Origin: Ectocarpus siliculosus
Taxonomy: Eukaryota; Sar; Phaeophyceae; Ectocarpales; Ectocarpaceae
Direction: 5' to 3'
Assembly: GCA_000310025.1 (NCBI GenBank)
Contig: FN649751.1
Location: 2,269,402 to 2,333,401 of the forward strand
Length of the DNA stretch: 64,000 bases
The notes beneath the pieces were generated by a model. That model did no database searches. It was not told the origin of the DNA and saw only the letters and a list, made by a program, of their open reading frames with translations. Position 1 is the first letter of the stretch; each line of letters opens with the position of its first letter. The position numbers and the translations under genes were made by a program. Positions 38,816-52,000 of the stretch are shown piece by piece.

Positions 38816-41800
38816 CTACTCTCCCCCGGCGAAGGCAAGGTCGCCGGTACCACTGCCGATCTGCCTCGCAGACGCGACGGCATCCCCCAGGGCCTGCCCT
38901 ACCGTGCTCTCCAGCAGGCGGAGGCTATGTAAGTGCACCTGCCTCAGGGCCGACACCCGCTCCTCGTTCTCCTTGGCGGTCTTCTCTGCAGCGCGGCACG
39001 CCGCTCGTGCCTCGGATAGCCGCCGCTCCATGTCTTTCAGCTCGGACCCGTGCTGTGCTTGTAACTGTTAACGTTCATCACGGTGTAAAAGGTATATAAC
39101 CACCGGATATTTTATGTCAGCCATCGTTGGTGGAATTTCGAGTACATCAGCTAGTGACAGATGGGCGTTGAACGAGTAACCATCGCCGAACAGAAAGTGC
39201 GTGTGATTTGTGCGCGGGGGGTCATTACGTGTTCGTGATCGAGGTTGGTGGTGAGCGAAGTGATATCCCTTAATGCACATATGCTTGAATAGCACTTTCC
39301 ATGCACTGTTGAAGATATCCATCATTGAGTGGTAACGTGAAAGGAGACATGCCTGTATAGAGGTGAGACCTGAGTGAAATATGGATGGCGAGAGTGGCGA
39401 AGAGGGCTTTACGAGTACGAAACAGAGCGGTAATGAATACGATCCTATTCTGAACTACCTCAAACAAGAACGTTACGAAAATAGTATGAGGAGCACCTTG
39501 CTCGTGTTGGAGGAATGAAGCTCGCTGGCCTGCCTCTTGTTCCTCTCCGCCTCCTCTAACCTCTGCCGCAACCCTTCCGTCACCCGTTGCTGCACGCCCA
39601 AATCTGCCTTTGTGATCATGAAGCACGGAAACCAACACGAAATCAATACAGGCAGCAACGAGAGCAACACAGAGTGCAAGGCGTCGTCAACGACAGCAGC
39701 AACAAGGACGACCCACTTCACCAGTGACGTCAACATCGATGTCAACGGCAGTGACGCAACGACAACAACGGCAGCAACATCATCAGCTATCACAACAGCA
39801 ACGACAACGAGATTGATACAAACAAGAACGGCGACATTAGCGACAAACAATAACAATACCCATTGCTCATATGCGCCCCAAGTACCTGTAGCTTGGACGC
39901 CTTTCCCTCACTGTTGCGCGCAGAGTTTCTCGACTTCTCCAGCTCTTCGCCCGCCGCCGCCAGCTCGCGCCCGAAGTCCCTCAGCTCTGCCGTCGACCGT
40001 AGGCGAAGGTCCTCCAGGGACGCCAGGTACTCGCGGGACTGAGCTTCTTTTGATTCCGTTATCTGCATGTGTAGCGCGAACAAACGCAAGGCACAATGCA
40101 AGCCAGTTAGTCCAACAACATGCAACACGGAGAGATGAATTACGGATAAAAGACGCTGCAATGGCGAACTACTTGCGGAGAGGCAGTATGAAGAAGGCAG
40201 GAGGAAGAGGAGTAGGAAGAAAAACGAGAGAACGTCGTCCTCTTGGGTGGCTGGGGGGTTATGGGGGCACGCAGGTGAGTGGTGGGCAAAGTAGTTATGT
40301 CAACGTGAGTGCTTGTTCGCCACTGCTGCTACGTCTGTGTAAATGGTTTATAGTCTATTAATAGTCTACCTACATAGTACACATAATAGGGTATCATCAC
40401 CTCTCAATAGAAAGACTTTTCGCCGCTTACAAGCGTCCTCATGGTGATACTTGCGGAGATGAGAAAGCACAGAGGAAGAGGGCGTTAATCCTCTGTTCGT
40501 TATTGCTTAGCTTGATTGCTTAGCTTGAATCATTTGACCAAGTAGTTTTTACATATGTAGTCCGACTTCTGATGATTCCCTGTGCATATAAAGTACGTTT
40601 TTCCATATTTTGGACCACCATCCTGTCATCGAGGCCAGCATCCACATCTAAGACAAGAAGAACACTTGCCAATGTGAGAGCGGGGAATGCGTATCGGAAT
40701 GGACACATTTCGACCGAAACCACGCAAGGGGTATGCTCAAACGGTCACTGAGAAACGCTCCGGTAATATTGTGATCTACGTGTCTCGCTGTACGAGCAAA
40801 CGTGTGCTCTGAGCGTGTGATGACACTTGTTCAGCCAATGCTGCGTGCAATACACACTAGGTGATGTCAAAGAGAAAACTGCGATCGTTCACAACACTCG
40901 TCTACTGCTGCAAGCTAACGATATTGACCATACCTTCTGGACAGCGTCGATTCTCTCGCGGAGTTCGGCAAGCTCAAGGTCGAACTGCTTCTGAGCCTCC
41001 ACCACGACCCTCTTTTCGTTCTGAGAGATTCTCTCCTCCACGGACACCTGAAAAATGATATTGTGAGGTTGCTTTTGCGGTGCAGGAAAGCGGATGTGCT
41101 GTGGTCCCATGCATTCTAAATGTCAGACTACGCTTTTTCCCCCAATGAAGGGGTGATAACTTGGATAGTGGGCATGAATACGGGCACTCTCTTCGTTTTT
41201 CGGGCAAAACAACCGTAGTCGTGGTGTGCAAGAAGGATTTCGTTGCTACTGGTGTTGTGCTTAGCTTGTACTATTGATGTTGTCGTCGCGTTTCAAAAGT
41301 ACCTTCCGGTACCTCCCTCTTATGTGCTGGCTGGTAAGAGGCGAGTTCCATCCGGGGTCACAAGCAAGCGTTGGCTGCAACGAAAAAAGGGGCAAGATTG
41401 TATCCACGCCAGTGGTTGGAAGGTGGAGGACGGCTGAGCAACGTACGATTACGCACCGACACAACCTACAACAATGCCTCCCGCGGGCCGTACCTGCAGG
41501 CGAGCGAGCTCCTTGCTGGCCGCTTGCCGCACCGCTTCCGCCCTCTGCCGCTCGTGTTCCGCCGCTCTCGCGCGCTCCTCAGCACTCTTCACCCGTGCGT
41601 CCCGGTCCGCTTGGGACGCTTCCACCCTTTCCTCGTACATCCGCCGCGTCTCCTCCAGCGCGGTCGCGCCGTCCCGGGTGGCCCTCGCCACCGCCGCCAC
41701 GGCCTCGTCGGCGCGCTCCGCCGTGAGACGCACCTCGGCCCGTGCCGTCTCGTGGAGAGCCGTGGCTTGCTCGGCCTCCGCTTTTGCACGCGTGGCCGCT

Positions 41801-44800
41801 CTTCGAGACGCGTCAATCTCGGTTGTCTTTCACGGTAGGGCGAGCGGTTCAGAGTCAGAGGGCGATAATTAGGAGTCGAGGGCGGACGCACAGAGAACTT
41901 GACCGTGGGTTTTTCTCCTGGTACACTCTGGGTTTTCATTATGATCGTTATTTAATAGTGAATTTGTGCTGTGTTGTAAGGAGAAGGCGACTGACTCACC
42001 ACAGCGCGCAACTCCTCCTTGAGACCGGCGACCTCGTCCTCAAACATATCGCGGACACGCTCCAGCTCGCCCTGAGTTACTCTCCGATCCTGTTTCAGCC
42101 AAAAGGCGATATGAAAATCGGTGCCGTCAAACTTTCCCTTAGGGTAGTTCAAACGGTCCTCCCAGAGTCTAACACCGAGACCTGTTCTGCACAACCTTTG
42201 GCAGGAAACACAGGGAGCGAGGCTGGGTCGACCGAGAAGCCGAGACCCGTACTTGCATGTTATATGCTGCAGTTGTAAACGGGGGCAAATGTAACAAACC
42301 GTTAGACCCACCCTTCACAGGTGGGATCAAACATATCTTTCGTTGAACCTGCGACAGAATGTTGTTCACAGGTGACCTATTGGGACAAAGACAACAGCCG
42401 GCGCACCAGCCCGCAACTAGAGATTTGGGTCGCTTCAGGTTGACCGCTGTGTGGTGCGCCGTCAATGGCGTGCACGCTGAGATAAGTATGTGTGTTTTCA
42501 CCTCGTTGGCGCTATCCAGGGCATCCTGCAACCTCTCCGTCTGCCGCGTCAGCTCTCTTCTGGTTTCCAGGAGCGTCTTTGAGAGAATGGGGATTTAATG
42601 GTTTTGGAAAACGTTATGGACAGGGGAAGAGGGGATGTGGGCGACGGGGGACGAGGAGTAGGTAAGCGGTAGGAGACAGGTCATAGAAAACGAAACTACA
42701 AACACGATAGAAAACGGCTATGTTTTTCGCACGGGCTATGCGACGACAATAAACGAACGCGGTGTCAGGACAAGCGAACACTACACCCAAGCGAAAACAA
42801 GAAATGCAACAGGAATTAGGCTCTGTATTTCGTCTCCTCTCCGTCGCTGCGTCAAGGAAACCAAGCGAAGAACAAGGTTACCTGCTTAGTCTTGTCTAAT
42901 TCCCCCTGTATCGCCTCCCGCCGTTCGCTCTCCCTCTCTAGTTTGTTTCCAAGGCTGCTTCCGCGAGATCTCTCATGTATGAGCTGCTCCTCTAGCTCGG
43001 CCATCTGTTTTGCCGAGGCCCCCATCTGCAGCACGGTACAAGACCAAGAGGGTAGCGTAGCAAGGTGGCGGTGCGGAACATCTCATGGCTGATGAGGCAA
43101 GACAGCCCACACAGAACAATCAGCAGACCTACCGAAAAACAACGAAATACCAAGGAAGGTGTTTGCAACAGTCGTTGCCACCTGTCTCTCGAAGTCGAGG
43201 CGGTGCCGGGCGGAATCCTGCTTGACCGTCACGAGGTCTTCCTTCCACTTTTGCTCTCTCTCCCGATCAAGACGTTTGTGCGACTGCCAAAGCAAGCCAG
43301 CGGGTGCGATCATGTTTTGGGGCCGCCAATTGTCATATCAATATCACTTGTGCGATCCGGGTAGTATTCTACACAGGGCAAGTGGGTGAATGGAAAAATG
43401 ATTTGATATTTTCTTTGTTTGCCGGTTCATGAGTAGGATAAGAAGAGCAGAATAAGACCTCATGTGCACCTACCCACCCACAACGATACGCTCATGACTT
43501 GGAGGGTTCAAGGGCGTTGCTTCGGGCTGCAATATCTGGTAGCTGTTGGTAGACTTGGTCTCCACATTACGGTAAAATATAGTTGTGCCAAATTGTTGCT
43601 GTGTTTTGAAGGAAGATCAGCCATCGCGAGGTTGATGATGATGACGACAGCCATCGCGAAGCCTACTGTAGACTATCTAGACTACACACAGACGGAAGAT
43701 GAGAAAGAAACCACCATCATCATCACCAACCAAGATTGAACGCCGATCAGTCGGCCGACAGGATCCATCCCCTTCGCCCTCCCGTGGAAATCTCTCTCTC
43801 TTCAGAGAAGTTGGCTACATTTCATCCATCAATTGTCCCAGGATCCCGGCCTTTCGACACTGGATGACGCTGTTTTTTTTTACCAATCAGTGAACTGCGT
43901 GCCATAAATGTTCACCCCTTACCTCCTCCTCTAAAGCTTGCCGGCGGAGTCGAGCCTCGAGCTGCTCCGCCTTACCTCGCGAAACGTGAAGGTCATCCCA
44001 CAGGGCTGTCTTCACTAAATTCCCTGAATCTCGATCGCTCAGTGCAGCTTGGATGCTCTCCTGAAGATGGTCGTCAATCTGACAGTGAGGCGTGGCGAAG
44101 ACAAACTCCCTCACGTCGGTGAGTTCGTCCACTATTGTTGTGTGTTCTACTACTTGGTAAGGTGGTAAGGTTACCGGGTCTAGCAGCGCTCGGAAGAGCA
44201 TTCAAATTTCTAAGCAGTATTCTTGGCTTGTTGCCAGGACTGGTGACACGTGCTCTTCAAGCACATACTGTCTTGAAATTAATTACCACCGTGAGAGGTG
44301 GCCGACGTGTACAATAGAAGATAGACACTCACACCCTTGAAAAGGCAAGCCTATCCTATATGGTATCGTTGTCGTTTCTATAATAGTTACCACGGTAGCT
44401 AAATAGCAGGAACCGGAGAGACGAGTGCAAGGAACGTCTTCGGGGCAGATGAAAGGACGCATTCACTTCTTTATGCCATTGACATCTTCATGCGTTTCGA
44501 GAAGTACATTCACCTACGTTGCGCTGTAATCATTCGAGCCTTAAATTTTCCTTCGAAAGGTGGCAAACCCACCTTATTTCCTGAAAGCTTGACAGAGGTC
44601 AGAGAGCTGTTTGTGTCGAGGCTGTCGCGTATCGCCCGCGCACCGTCGTTCCCCACTTCATTCCATCGCAAATCGAGGTCTGTCAGAGTATTATTTGCTC
44701 TCAAGGCCCTCGCCAGGCAACTAGCACCCTGAAACAAAGAAAAACCCAAGCGATAGCGCGGTCATTGACTCAATACTATCAGTGAGAGACACGCGTGTAC

Positions 44801-45651
44801 TCTGCCGTTAGCCCTACACACACAATCCCACAATTCGTGATGAGAGGTTGGATGCAGGTGATATGCTGTCAGGAATATACAGTAGAGGTGTTCTCAAATT
44901 TCAAATCTTGGACCTTCCGAATCCTGCAGCAGTCGAATCTTTGAAAACAACGAAAAAGTTAGGCTCGAACATGTAAGGGATCACGTTGCTCAACATGTCG
45001 TTCGTATGTTCACCCATAATTTGAAAGAAGAGCCTGTCTCACTGACACGCAAGTTCGCGATGACACTAGGGCGTGACTGTGACAAACTGATTGTACCTGG
45101 GCAGTGATGTGGTTGTTGCAGAGTACCAGAGCTGTTAAAGATCTATTGACCTCAAGCCCGTCGGCCAGGCGCTGGAGACCCTCATCACAGGTTCCGATGT
45201 TATTCCACTCCAAACTCAAGGACGCGATGGAACTGTTCACCTGCTCGTCATGCCGTGCAAGCGGGTGGGTGTTGACAAGCCACGGTACGTTTACGCAGTG
45301 AACTAATAATAGTCTACGGAACGGCAAATATCTTTGGTTGTGGGAAAAAGTGTCCTTGGAAGTGGATGGCAGACTGGAAAATGAAATCGCCCCAGCTATA
45401 CAAGTGTTGTCTATGGACCTCCACCTGCTGTGCATCACCTTTAGCATGTCCCCTAAGGCCGCCGCTCCATCAGCGCCAACGCAATTTCGGTCCAGAAGTA
45501 CACGCGTTTTGGAGCAGTTACTCGCCAACGCATCTGAGATTTGCCGAACAGCTTCATCTCCGACGAACTTATCAGCAAAGTTGGCGTCCGTCGATCCGTC
45601 GTTCAAAAGGCGATCAACCTCGTCGTCCGCTAATCTGACGGTGCTTGACAT
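38816..45651 (-). CDS. LRRC45: LRRC45-like leucine-rich repeat and coiled-coil centriole-linker protein
   Basis: LRRC45 joins the fibrous linker between centrioles and works at the basal body and cilium in animals. Exons: 45651-45439, 45240-45097, 44728-44573, 44078-43923, 43283-43182, 43025-42882, 42576-42502, 42089-42000, 41826-41494, 41047-40934, 40062-39886, 39607-39497, 39064-38816; total 687 aa, against 670 in human. Ribonuclease-inhibitor-type LRRs fill residues 1-180, with signatures LSLEWNNIGTCDEGL and LDLRWNEVGNDGARAI that align with human LEWNSLGT and LDLRWNNVG. From about residue 200 to 650 the sequence is charged heptad coiled coil (for example EIDASRRAATRAKAEAEQAT). All 12 introns are phase 0. 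Start ATG at 45651; TAG stop at 38816. Brown algal gametes and spores are flagellate, which fits a basal-body role. Confidence 0.92.
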
Positions 45652-46035
45652 GTTTCTCGCTTCCTCTCGGCTATGAGATGGAACGACGATTGACCCCTTG
45701 GCGTTGCTCCCTCAAACACTCTTGGAAGTCTAATACATATGACTAATGCTGTACTGTAGATACGCAGACACATGGATGGGGGCATACAGTTTTTTCTGAT
45801 GAACCTTGCAGCAGGATATCGACGATCGATGCTATCCGATATCTAAAATGGATGTCGCGATGTCCATGCGGGCATCGTCGGTTTCAAAAATGCCTCCAAC
45901 CAGTGGAAAACGCGTTCTACGAACAGCGGTAGATTACCTCACCTCGTGACAACAGCATGCAGACACTCAGACCCAAACTCCACAACGACAAGTCGAACAG
46001 CTGCAGCAGCGTCGCACACCACCTTGTTGGACTCC
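45652..46035. promoter_or_regulatory. Bidirectional promoter region, LRRC45-like / DUF1499
   Basis: 384 bp separate the divergent start codons of LRRC45-like (45651, -) and the DUF1499 gene (46036, +). Both promoters must lie here or overlap. No recognisable TATA box. Confidence 0.45.
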
Positions 46036-49000
46036 ATGATGCCCTATCGCCTGTTTGCCGCAGTGGTTTTGCTGTGGGCTAGTGATGGGCAGGTAGGCAC
46101 AGCGAACCATTGACTTTGGTGATGCGACGCGACTCATGATTTCTCACCCACTTGCAACTTGAAACGCGGGAGCACCCATGTCGTGCGACCAGTTCGTACA
46201 AAGCAGAATGGACCTCTAAGCTTGAGTAGAGGCGTCAGCTGTGTGAAATTCATGGTTCACCAGTCTTCGATCCCCCTGTTGACTTGGACGCGACGCTCCC
46301 TTATTCTGTTCGCCTTGTTGTTTACAGGCCCTGCTGTCTCCAAAAGTTCCGTTAGGAAGCACCAGCAGCGCTGCTTCCCCGCCGTCCTCGTTACCACCAA
46401 CGGAAGCACCAGAAAGAGGACACCCACTGGCGACCATGAAAGAAATAACAACACAGAAGAACCGGGTCAGAGCTAAGGACTGTGGAACGCGTAGCACTCT
46501 AGCCGCTGCAGGTCTCGCGTTGTCGTTGTTCATCTCAAACCCGGGCTCGTTAGCGGCGGATCCAGGCATGCCGGGAAGTGGCCTTGGGTGCACCACCAGT
46601 ACGAACCCGAGCTATAGCCTCGTCTCTTGCGATCGTACAGGGTTGGATCGAAATGGACGCTTGCTTGGATGCAGGTGGGTGGGGGGTTAGAGTGCCAGAC
46701 AGAGTGTTGGTGTATTGTATCGCTTTTCGCGGACGTGTGTTGGTGATGAACGCATGTGCGGGTGTGGTGACAACCGACCTTGATACCGTAGGCTACACAA
46801 GATACCACACACCCTGGGACCGATTTTCAAAGCTTGATTACTCCACCACGAAGAGGATGCATAATTGAAACGGTGCGTTTTCGGAAAGCTCTCGACGAGA
46901 TGGCGCTCCACCGCCGCCATTTTCGGCACTGCCACTGCTGTTTCTGCCCTCGGAGAAACCGATCTTTGAAAATCCGTCCAGGGGGTGGGTGTGATATCTT
47001 GTGTCAACCTACGGTATTGACTGATTTCGATGACGACCGAAAGAGCACTTGGTTCCAGCGATCACACACGAGATAGATGCATAAGACCAATTGGGAAGTG
47101 TTCTGCAGAGAAAAATGCCTTGGTCGCACAGAGCAGCCTTGTCTCTACGAGCATATCATGTAGCCAACCTCCACACACCTCTCAGATCAAGACAAAAAGT
47201 ATCCACTCTAACTTCAAGACGAACAGCCGACAACGGGTGCTCATTTGCTTGTAATAAACTATTGGTGTTCGATGCGAAATCGGTAGAGAAAATCAATCTT
47301 GGAGCGGCGACATGTGGATTGGCACGTTGGAACGCCCAGATCTATCTGTTGTTGGGGTCGTGCTGTCGAAAGCTCGAAGTGCGGGTCGTCCAAGGCAGCT
47401 AGTGGTGTACTGCTACACCACCCGCAGTTCGGTGGATTGGACCTTTGATGGCGCGTACAACAGTAGATCGTGAATGGTATGGACCCACATTTGCGGACTT
47501 CTGGCCTGTTGTGAGGATTAGCAATCCCTGAAGACCCTGATGAGCACGCACTTGCTGTTGTTTCCTTGCTATCTTTAGTAGTCTGACCAATAGGGGGTGG
47601 CGCCCCCTTGCAAGGGCCGTTAAAAAAGTGTTCCCTGACAGTTCCATCCTAAGGAGTTGCAGCTCCAGCCATAAGCTGTTCCATCTTTCCCTAGCCCTAC
47701 CGTTTAGATCCTGGTTGTTTGCTTCCCGAGGGCGACACAAGACTGGCCAATGTTATCACGGTTGTGTTGTATCTCAAATTTCGATAGTGCCGGTTTCCGC
47801 ACAAACTGCATTATAGTGTTCTCGCAGCACGTGATGTGCGAGGGCTTCTTTTCCCTCGCCGTGACTTTTCGCATTTGCGTTAGCATATGCGTGCTTTTAG
47901 GCTAGCGGTACCGCAGATCCTGCTGCTCTTACCCGCTGCTTTGGATCGCTATCTCCCTTGTTTTGTACCGAGTTGCTCGGTGTGTAGGGAGTATGTTTCT
48001 TACACAGGAGTCACATGTGTTCTTGTGCGGAATAAAACATTTACGGAAAATACAAGGCCTCCCTCCGAAGTGGGGTAAACAGAGCACAGCGGCAAAACGG
48101 GTGATGCAAGTACATGCAAAGAGAAGACGAGGAAAACAGCAGTTGTACACACACAAAAGTACTTCCAAACGGGGATTTGCGCCATTTTGGGGGGCTAGGC
48201 GAGCTTCTCCTTCGATATGAAGATCCTTCCGTAGGAGTCTGGCTGCAAGAACAACCCGCGAACAACTTGTTTGTTTCGCCCATATGCAGATCTCTTGAGG
48301 GCATCCGACCCTCGCACCACCTAGAGCTCACCCATATCGGCGCCTTTACACCTAAGCTCGCTGCACCAACCAGTGTCCTGATGATATTACGTAAAACGAG
48401 CCAGCGGTGGTGTCATATCGTTTTTGCCTCATCCTTGTAGGTTCACAAAAAAGAACATTGTCTAGATATTTTCTGGATTTTTCTTGGTTGAAACCCTGCA
48501 CGCCGCACGTCGTGTGTACCATGCATTAGTATGCATGCATGTATGCCGCGATGCCAACGTCGGCCCCAACCTGAGGCTCGGCGGTCTGCATACTCTGCAT
48601 CATCTCTGCTGACATCGCCATGTCTCAAAATCCGGTGGGAATAGGCACCGTTCTGGGGCATTTGGGCGTTCAGTAAAGCTCTGAATTGGGGATGAGGCGA
48701 GATTAGACAGCAGTGCACAACGTCTCTGGTCTCTGCCGTATGACAGAACTGAAAAAAAACAAGATGCAACTTTCAACAGGCAGATTCCTGGCCGGAAGAA
48801 TGACTTGAATTGCATCCTGTCGACAGAGGCCTTCCTCCGCCCTTATTTTCTGTCCCGAGAAGACAAATCGTCCGGTGTATTGTTCACGTTACAGCAGTAC
48901 TATGTGACCTGCTCTCTCTTCTGACGTTTTACGTGGCCATTCACCTTTTAGCATGTTTTGATGTACTGCTGTTGAGGTAAAGAAACAGGTGTCACCGCTT

Positions 49001-52000
49001 GTGGTTGCAGCTGTTCAGAGCGATCAGTAGTAGTGACGTCTTGCGGCGGACTGTTCAAACCGCTCTCTCGCGCGTATTGGAACATTTTTTTTGGGACCCA
49101 TCAGCACCATGATGCTTTGATCATCGCCTTGCTGAATGCACACTGGAAACACTACTGTGTAAGCTCTTCCCCTCTCGTGCCCCACCATCACTCCACAGTG
49201 GCTTTGACAGCTGTCGCGCCAACGCTCAGTTGTCGGCACCTGGTTCGCATGTGCGAACACATGTTTCAACAGCAGAAAAAACAGCTGTCACCGCTGACGT
49301 TTTTGTTTGAAGCTGACGTCTTCTGGCGGACTGTTCCGACACGACGGGCCCGAAAACCCAAAGAGATTCAATAAAAAGTCTCCTTTCAGCCCAGAGAAAG
49401 TTCTTGAGATTCTGGAGAAGTATTCATAAATCTGAACTTAGTTCTTATACATCACGCAGAAAGACTACTCGTTCGAGAAATAACCGTAGTCAGTCGAAAG
49501 GGATACTTCGTAACTCCTGAGAAGGCTTTTGTGGCGCGGAACGCATCCCCGGGGTATCCCGGGGTAAGCCAGTTCCCGCGACTTTATAGGCGTTCGATGA
49601 CCTGTCTGTCCACGGGCGCGGTACTGTACATGCCCCTGCGAAGGAAGCGTAGGAAAACCCTCGCTACCGGGTGCGAAAATGACCCGAAGCACCAAGAAAA
49701 ATGGAGTGTACATGCACATGTATATATTCAAGCCGGTCGGTCGCCCCGGTGGTCAAGTGGTAACTTCGAAACCGCTAGTGGCAAAGACGTGAGTTCGAAT
49801 CCCCATGGGGTGAATAGTCTATGTTACAAATTTGAGGGTGAAACCGAAAAAGCTGAAAAGTTCATGAGTACCAAAAACTTATCGTTAGCACCGTTGACGA
49901 GGGAAAAGGACGGCTGGACCCTTCTCGCGATGAAAAATAAATTCAGCACGCACAGCAGGAGGAATGTGGGGCACGACAATATAAAATGAAAAACAACAAA
50001 GAGCCCCGGTGTTTTCCGCCTCCTGTGTGACCCTGGATGGTTGTACTTCAGTAGTACTCTACATACCACTGAAACACGTGTACACGTCTCAAATGAATCG
50101 AAGACCCGATGCTTCACAACGCAGCAAGTCACTTCAAATCAAATCGACCTCACGGACACCTTCCTGTGCAAACCTTGCCGACATCTTCGAATGAAAAAAC
50201 AAAAGCTTAGCCCGCGACCCGCGAGGGTAGGGACGGAAGGAGTAGATATCGAGGACTTGGGGTCGAAACACACTAACGAGATTGTAGAGGAGGCAGTGAC
50301 GGCGTGTCATGCAACAACAGGAGGAAGCCTTGGGTTCTGAGCATCCAAGTTTGGCACAACGCTGTTGCCAAACTCGGATGCTCAGAACCCAGCGCTTTCT
50401 CCTCTGTAGCATGGCAGCGCTCATACCACATTGCCACAGCGGCTCGGTCTCTGCGTGCGCTTGCCATATGAGCGATGTCAAGCAATCAAGGAAAAAGCCC
50501 TAGGTTCTGAGCATGTGAGGTTGAGCGTGGTTGCCAAACTTACATGCTCAGAACCTAGGGGTTTTCTCCTTGACTGCTGACATCGGCCATACCGCAGTGC
50601 CACAGCAGTGACTCGGTCTCTTGTGTGCTTGCCCTCACCGCTCCCTCTACAAGTGTCTACTTGCGTGTTTCGACCGAAAGTCCTCCATTTCTATTCCTTC
50701 CTACCCTGCCCTGATGTGGAAGTCACTCAAAACGGCATCACGGACACCTTCCAGTGCAAACATTGTCAACATCTTCAAATCGAAAACCACGAGCTTAGCC
50801 TGCAACCCGACCTTTCAGCTCTCCAGAGGCAACTTTCATGCCCCGGGCTCAAAAGCGTTCGGGCAGTTCTCTATCACGATGGAATTGCGTAGGTAGAACG
50901 CATTGTGGGGGAGCAAAATGATGGAGTTGGACCTACGGCGACTAGTCGGCCTGAAAACTCGAAACTCTACCGGTACTATTAGCAACGGCGCAACAAGCTA
51001 TCCAGGAATACCTCCAGAAAAGATCACGACTTCACCTTCAAAAATATTTCCAAAACCAAGGCCTGGAAGCACACCAACCTCACCCAATAGTTCACAAGCA
51101 AAGAGCGCGTCACATCGCCCAGGGTGGGTGTGGCATAGAGCGCGTTGCGGGGGTGCAATATAGTTAGGTAGGAATCACCTAAAAGTTCCTCGAACTGCCT
51201 CTCGGTTTGTGATTCCATGTTCCACACACGCATCAAAATCCTATCGTGATTCTTCCATAGGGTCGCGTGTATGGGACTGTGCGCAGCGGGCTGTGTACAC
51301 AGGACCCAGACACGATGTCCTTGCGTTACGTGCTCGAGTTAACATCCTCACAAATTTACCCTGACACCATGTACACGCGCCTCAGTTCTTCGGAGAACTG
51401 CTTGAGCACCTCCGCCGTCAAAGTGCCGGGCAAGCTGGGCAGCCCGTGGGAGTACGCGATGCGGACCGACGACGCCGACACGGCGTTCGCTTCCCTGGTA
51501 CATGCGGTCGAGCGAACATCAGAGGCCACCATGAAGATCGTTGACCGAGAAGGGCACTACATCTTGGCAGAGTTTCCGTCGAAGGTGTACCATACGTAAT
51601 ATGATGGGCCTGCCTTCTGTACGGTCCTCTTGCTTTCTTTCGTGGTAGACAGAAACTGTTCCATCTTGTGCAACAACACTGCTGTAGTTCGAAGAGTGGT
51701 AATTACTACGAAGTACCGTGTAATTATAGGGATTTTTCGTTGACTACAGTAATGCGACTACTGTTCCGCGACTAAGGAATTCATTCCGTTTGCGATACTC
51801 AAGCCTTTTTTTTGTTTTTTGCGATGCAAACCAATTTACTTCAGGTGCCTCCTGGCAGCGTTGACTCAGTGGAGTTCTTGGTCAAGCCGGAAGATCAGAT
51901 TGTTCTCTATCGCTCGGTTAGCCGAGACACCTTGTTCCTTTACCCGCTTCAGCAGCCAGTGTCCGACCAGGGGAAGATCAAGGAGAGATTAGAAGGTACG

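Noticed and set aside
46252-46476. Signal-peptide-like open frame (RRSLILFALLF) overlapping DUF1499 exon 2 in another phase
   Set aside because: I first suspected a frameshifted leader. The in-phase signal peptide at 46036-46092 with donor CAG|GTAGGC and acceptor at 46328 explains the leader without any frameshift.
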